The notes under the pieces are model-generated. The model was not told the origin of the DNA, did no database searches, and saw nothing but the letters and a program-made list of their open reading frames with translations. DNA of 64,000 nt from MB1-2 sp046566065 (GTDB taxonomy: Bacteria > Actinomycetota > CADDZG01 > WHSQ01): the NCBI GenBank assembly GCA_046566065.1, contig JBKHXK010000009.1:1-64000 (forward strand), given 5' to 3'. Below are positions 60,733-64,000 of this stretch, in pieces; positions within the stretch are counted from its first letter, which is position 1; every line of letters begins with the position of its first letter. Position numbers and translations under genes: made by a program.

Positions 60733-61689
60733 TCAGAATGGCGCAACGTCTTTCTCGTAAGCGTCGAACTGACGGGTGACGTGCATGCCGACACGCTGAT
60801 AGAGCCGGAGCGCCCCCGTCGCGTTGTCCGCATCGAGACCCAGCCCTACCTTGTTCCAGCCTCTGTCCTTGAAGACCTTGAAGGTGTGACGGAGCAACGA
60901 CTCTCCGAGGCCCATCCGACGCGCGCTCTCGTGCACCGCTAGATCCTGCACCCAACCCCGATCGATCTTCGTCACGTTCCACGAGGCCCCGACGTAGTCA
61001 TCGCCTCTCATCGCGATCAAGGAGAGCTCGGGATCGAAGTCCTCGCGCTCGCCGACCCGCCGCCAGAACGCCTCGAAGGTCATCGGCGTCCAGTTCCAGT
61101 GCTGACTGAAGGCGTGCTGGATCAAGTCGTAGAGGGGCCGTGCGTCGCGCTCGGGATCCAGGGAACGGATCGTCACTCCGTCCGGCGGAGGAGGTGGATC
61201 ACCGACGTCGGCCAGATCGATCGCCATGTGGAAGAAGTGGCGCACGAGCTTGTAATCGCGAGCCTCCAACAGAGCGCGAGCCGCCGCGTCGCCCGCAGAG
61301 ATGAAGTTGCGAAGGAGCACCGGTCGCTTCGCAAAGAGCCGGGCCGCGTCCGTGGCCGCAGCTTCGGAGAGATCTGCGAGCGTGGACCCGATGCCGCGTC
61401 CGCGATGCGTGGGGGCGGTCCACACCTGCACCTCCATCGCGTCGGCGGCCTCCAGGCGAGAGTTCCACAGCTCCCCGTAACCCACCACGGCGCCGGCATC
61501 TTCGACCACCCAGGTATCGGTCTCCAGATCCAGGTCGGGATCGTGGAGGTCCTCGACCACGTCCAGCTCAGTGACCCATGGGGCCTGGCCCTCGGATTCG
61601 TCGGCGGTGATCATGAGGGCCGTGATGGCGGCGGCGTCGGTGGTCCGGGCAGGCCGCAGGGTCAGCCCCGGACCCAACATGCTTTCCAA
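60733..61689 (-). CDS. Tandem GNAT acetyltransferase (mycothiol-synthase-like architecture)
   Basis: A 318-residue protein with two GNAT domains. The first (LTLRPARTTDAAAITALM to about 150) contains APTHRGRGIGSTL; the second (VTIRSLDPERDARPLYDLI onward) has ESARRMGLGESLLRHTFKVFKDRG and LDADNATGALRLYQRVGM, ending RQFDAYEKDV. Tandem GNATs include mycothiol synthase MshD, but the degree of similarity cannot be judged by eye. Two ATGs are possible, at 61689 and 61680. It is divergent from the response regulator. Confidence 0.85.
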   Translation of the reverse strand: MESMLGPGLTLRPARTTDAAAITALMITADESEGQAPWVTELDVVEDLHDPDLDLETDTWVVEDAGAVVGYGELWNSRLEAADAMEVQVWTAPTHRGRGIGSTLADLSEAAATDAARLFAKRPVLLRNFISAGDAAARALLEARDYKLVRHFFHMAIDLADVGDPPPPPDGVTIRSLDPERDARPLYDLIQHAFSQHWNWTPMTFEAFWRRVGEREDFDPELSLIAMRGDDYVGASWNVTKIDRGWVQDLAVHESARRMGLGESLLRHTFKVFKDRGWNKVGLGLDADNATGALRLYQRVGMHVTRQFDAYEKDVAPF

Positions 61690-61751
61690 CCGATGGCCTC
61701 CTTGACAGAATCGTTGTAGGCAACCACATCAAGCTCACGTTAGGAAGGCCG

Positions 61752-62126
61752 ATGGCAGCAACCCGCGTGTTGATCGCGGACGATCACGCAGGCGTACGCC
61801 AGATGCTGCGCCTGAGGTTGGAGTTCTCGAACTGCCAGGTGGTGGGCGAAGCCGCCAACGGCCGCGAAGCGGTGGACCTGGTCGAAGAGACCTCGCCCGA
61901 CATCGTGGTGATGGACCTGCAGATGCCGACAGTCGACGGCGTCGAGGCCACCCGAGAGATCAAAGAGCGCTGGCCGCAGATCATCGTGTTCGGCTACACG
62001 GCTCAGGCGCACGCGGATCGGGTCGACGATCTGCTCGCTGCCGGCGCGACGGCCAACTTCTACAAGACCCAGTTCACCGAGCTGGCCCAAGCGATCTCAG
62101 ACCACGCGGGAGCCGCTCCGGCCTAG
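61752..62126 (+). CDS. Single-domain response regulator (CheY-like)
   Basis: A 124-residue receiver domain with no output domain. The acidic pocket is D10-D11 (LIADDHAG), the phospho-acceptor D55 (IVVMDLQMP), the switch Thr83 and Lys105 (ATANFYKTQ). GRWGRD-type output sequences are absent, so it signals by protein contact. There is no histidine kinase nearby; the degenerate DHp-like protein at 44949 is too far to pair with confidence. The gene ends before the shared hairpin with groEL. Confidence 0.93.
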   Translation: MAATRVLIADDHAGVRQMLRLRLEFSNCQVVGEAANGREAVDLVEETSPDIVVMDLQMPTVDGVEATREIKERWPQIIVFGYTAQAHADRVDDLLAAGATANFYKTQFTELAQAISDHAGAAPA

Positions 62127-62135
62127 AGCGCAAGA

Positions 62136-62163
62136 GAAAGGGCCCGGCGCAAGCGCCGGGCCC
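62136..62163 (-). terminator. Terminator between response regulator and groEL
   Basis: A perfect 11-bp stem (GGGCCCGGCGC-AA-GCGCCGGGCCC). Read on the minus strand it is followed by TTTCTCTTG, so it terminates groEL; it can also act as the end of the convergent response-regulator message. Confidence 0.85.
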
Positions 62164-62218
62164 AAAACACCAACCTTTCCTCACATCGCCCCAGGGCGAG
62201 TGATGAGAAAAGGGATCG

Positions 62219-63865
<1,647 letters not shown>

Positions 63866-63934
63866 TCAGCTTCTCCTCTCGGATCTCCTCGCGAGCGCGA
63901 GGACGTGCATGCGTGTTGCTGGTTGGGTTGTGCC

Positions 63935-64000
63935 TTAGCCGACGATCGCGAGAACGTCGCGGGCCGAGAGGATCAGCAGGTCCTCACCGTCGACCTTGAT
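63935..64000 (-). CDS. groS: Co-chaperonin GroES, C-terminal end (partial)
   Basis: The last 21 codons of groES read IKVDGEDLLILSARDVLAIVG before TAA; LILSARDVLAI is the standard end of GroES. The rest lies past the window edge. It caps GroEL and is the first gene of the groES-groEL operon. Confidence 0.93.
   Translation of the reverse strand: MKVDGEDLLILSARDVLAIVG

Overview
This is one high-GC, gene-dense stretch of a bacterial chromosome, most likely from an uncultivated or little-studied member of the Actinomycetota. The evidence is indirect because the window has no rRNA or tRNA gene. It consists of an F420-dependent NADP reductase, a GuaB3-type IMP dehydrogenase, a fused AccD-AccA carboxyltransferase, an AccA3-like carboxylase alpha subunit, an LAL/LuxR regulator, a tandem GNAT protein and many GTGA/ATGA/TGATG stop-start overlaps. 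A run of 98 Ns at 4275-4372 inside birA shows this is a scaffolded draft. I see no phage, insertion sequence, CRISPR array or clear island.

Layout. 1-4732 (minus): a leucine-degradation (liu-type) set (biotin carboxylase, HMG-CoA lyase, methylglutaconyl-CoA hydratase, carboxyltransferase) plus birA. 4838-13232: an LAL regulator, a small secreted protein, a second acyl-CoA carboxylase alpha subunit, a lysoplasmalogenase-like protein, the F420 reductase and the methylmalonyl-CoA mutase large subunit. 13278-20004: succinate dehydrogenase (one anchor subunit, SdhA, SdhB), a YdcF protein, a class III nucleotide cyclase, a lipid kinase and a phosphodiesterase. 20075-24048: an acyl-CoA synthetase, a frameshifted proline racemase family gene and an ornithine cyclodeaminase homologue. 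24045-27344: malate dehydrogenase, isocitrate dehydrogenase and citrate synthase. 27414-29613: an ECF sigma factor module. 29619-39923: folD, MFS, purH, purN, an esterase, sucD, sucC, the B12 subunit of methylmalonyl-CoA mutase, fused accDA and a cyclophilin. 40006-46753: a DUF11/RTX surface protein, UvrD/PcrA, two small regulatory genes and a flippase. 46744-52666: guaA, a PrmC-like methyltransferase, an Lrp regulator with two small ORFs upstream, guaB3 and gmd. 52864-64000: a lytic transglycosylase, GNAT, a PHP phosphatase, cysC, an AlkP-superfamily enzyme, sat, an unknown protein, an M23 endopeptidase, a tandem GNAT, a response regulator, groEL and the 3' end of groES.

How it fits together. 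Leucine and odd-chain or branched acyl-CoA units are carboxylated (biotin enzymes, BirA), isomerised by methylmalonyl-CoA mutase and fed through SucCD, Sdh, Mdh, citrate synthase and Icd; the B12 subunit of the mutase sits directly upstream of sucCD. Purine and one-carbon genes (folD, purN, purH, guaA, guaB3) form a second theme, and envelope functions a third.

Most interesting points: (i) an ECF sigma module at 27.4-29.6 kb whose divergent intergenic region carries two matching promoter-like sites, GTAAC-N16-CGTTA, one on each strand; (ii) two short genes upstream of an Lrp regulator, with a strong sigma-70-like promoter and a 14-bp palindrome; (iii) a perfect CRP-type site (TGTGA-N6-TCACA) upstream of a secreted transglycosylase; (iv) a PAPS-forming cluster with a possible PAP-recycling phosphatase but no sulfate-reduction genes nearby, in which cysC is bracketed by inverted-repeat elements; (v) active-site substitutions in the HMG-CoA lyase and the PrmC-like protein.
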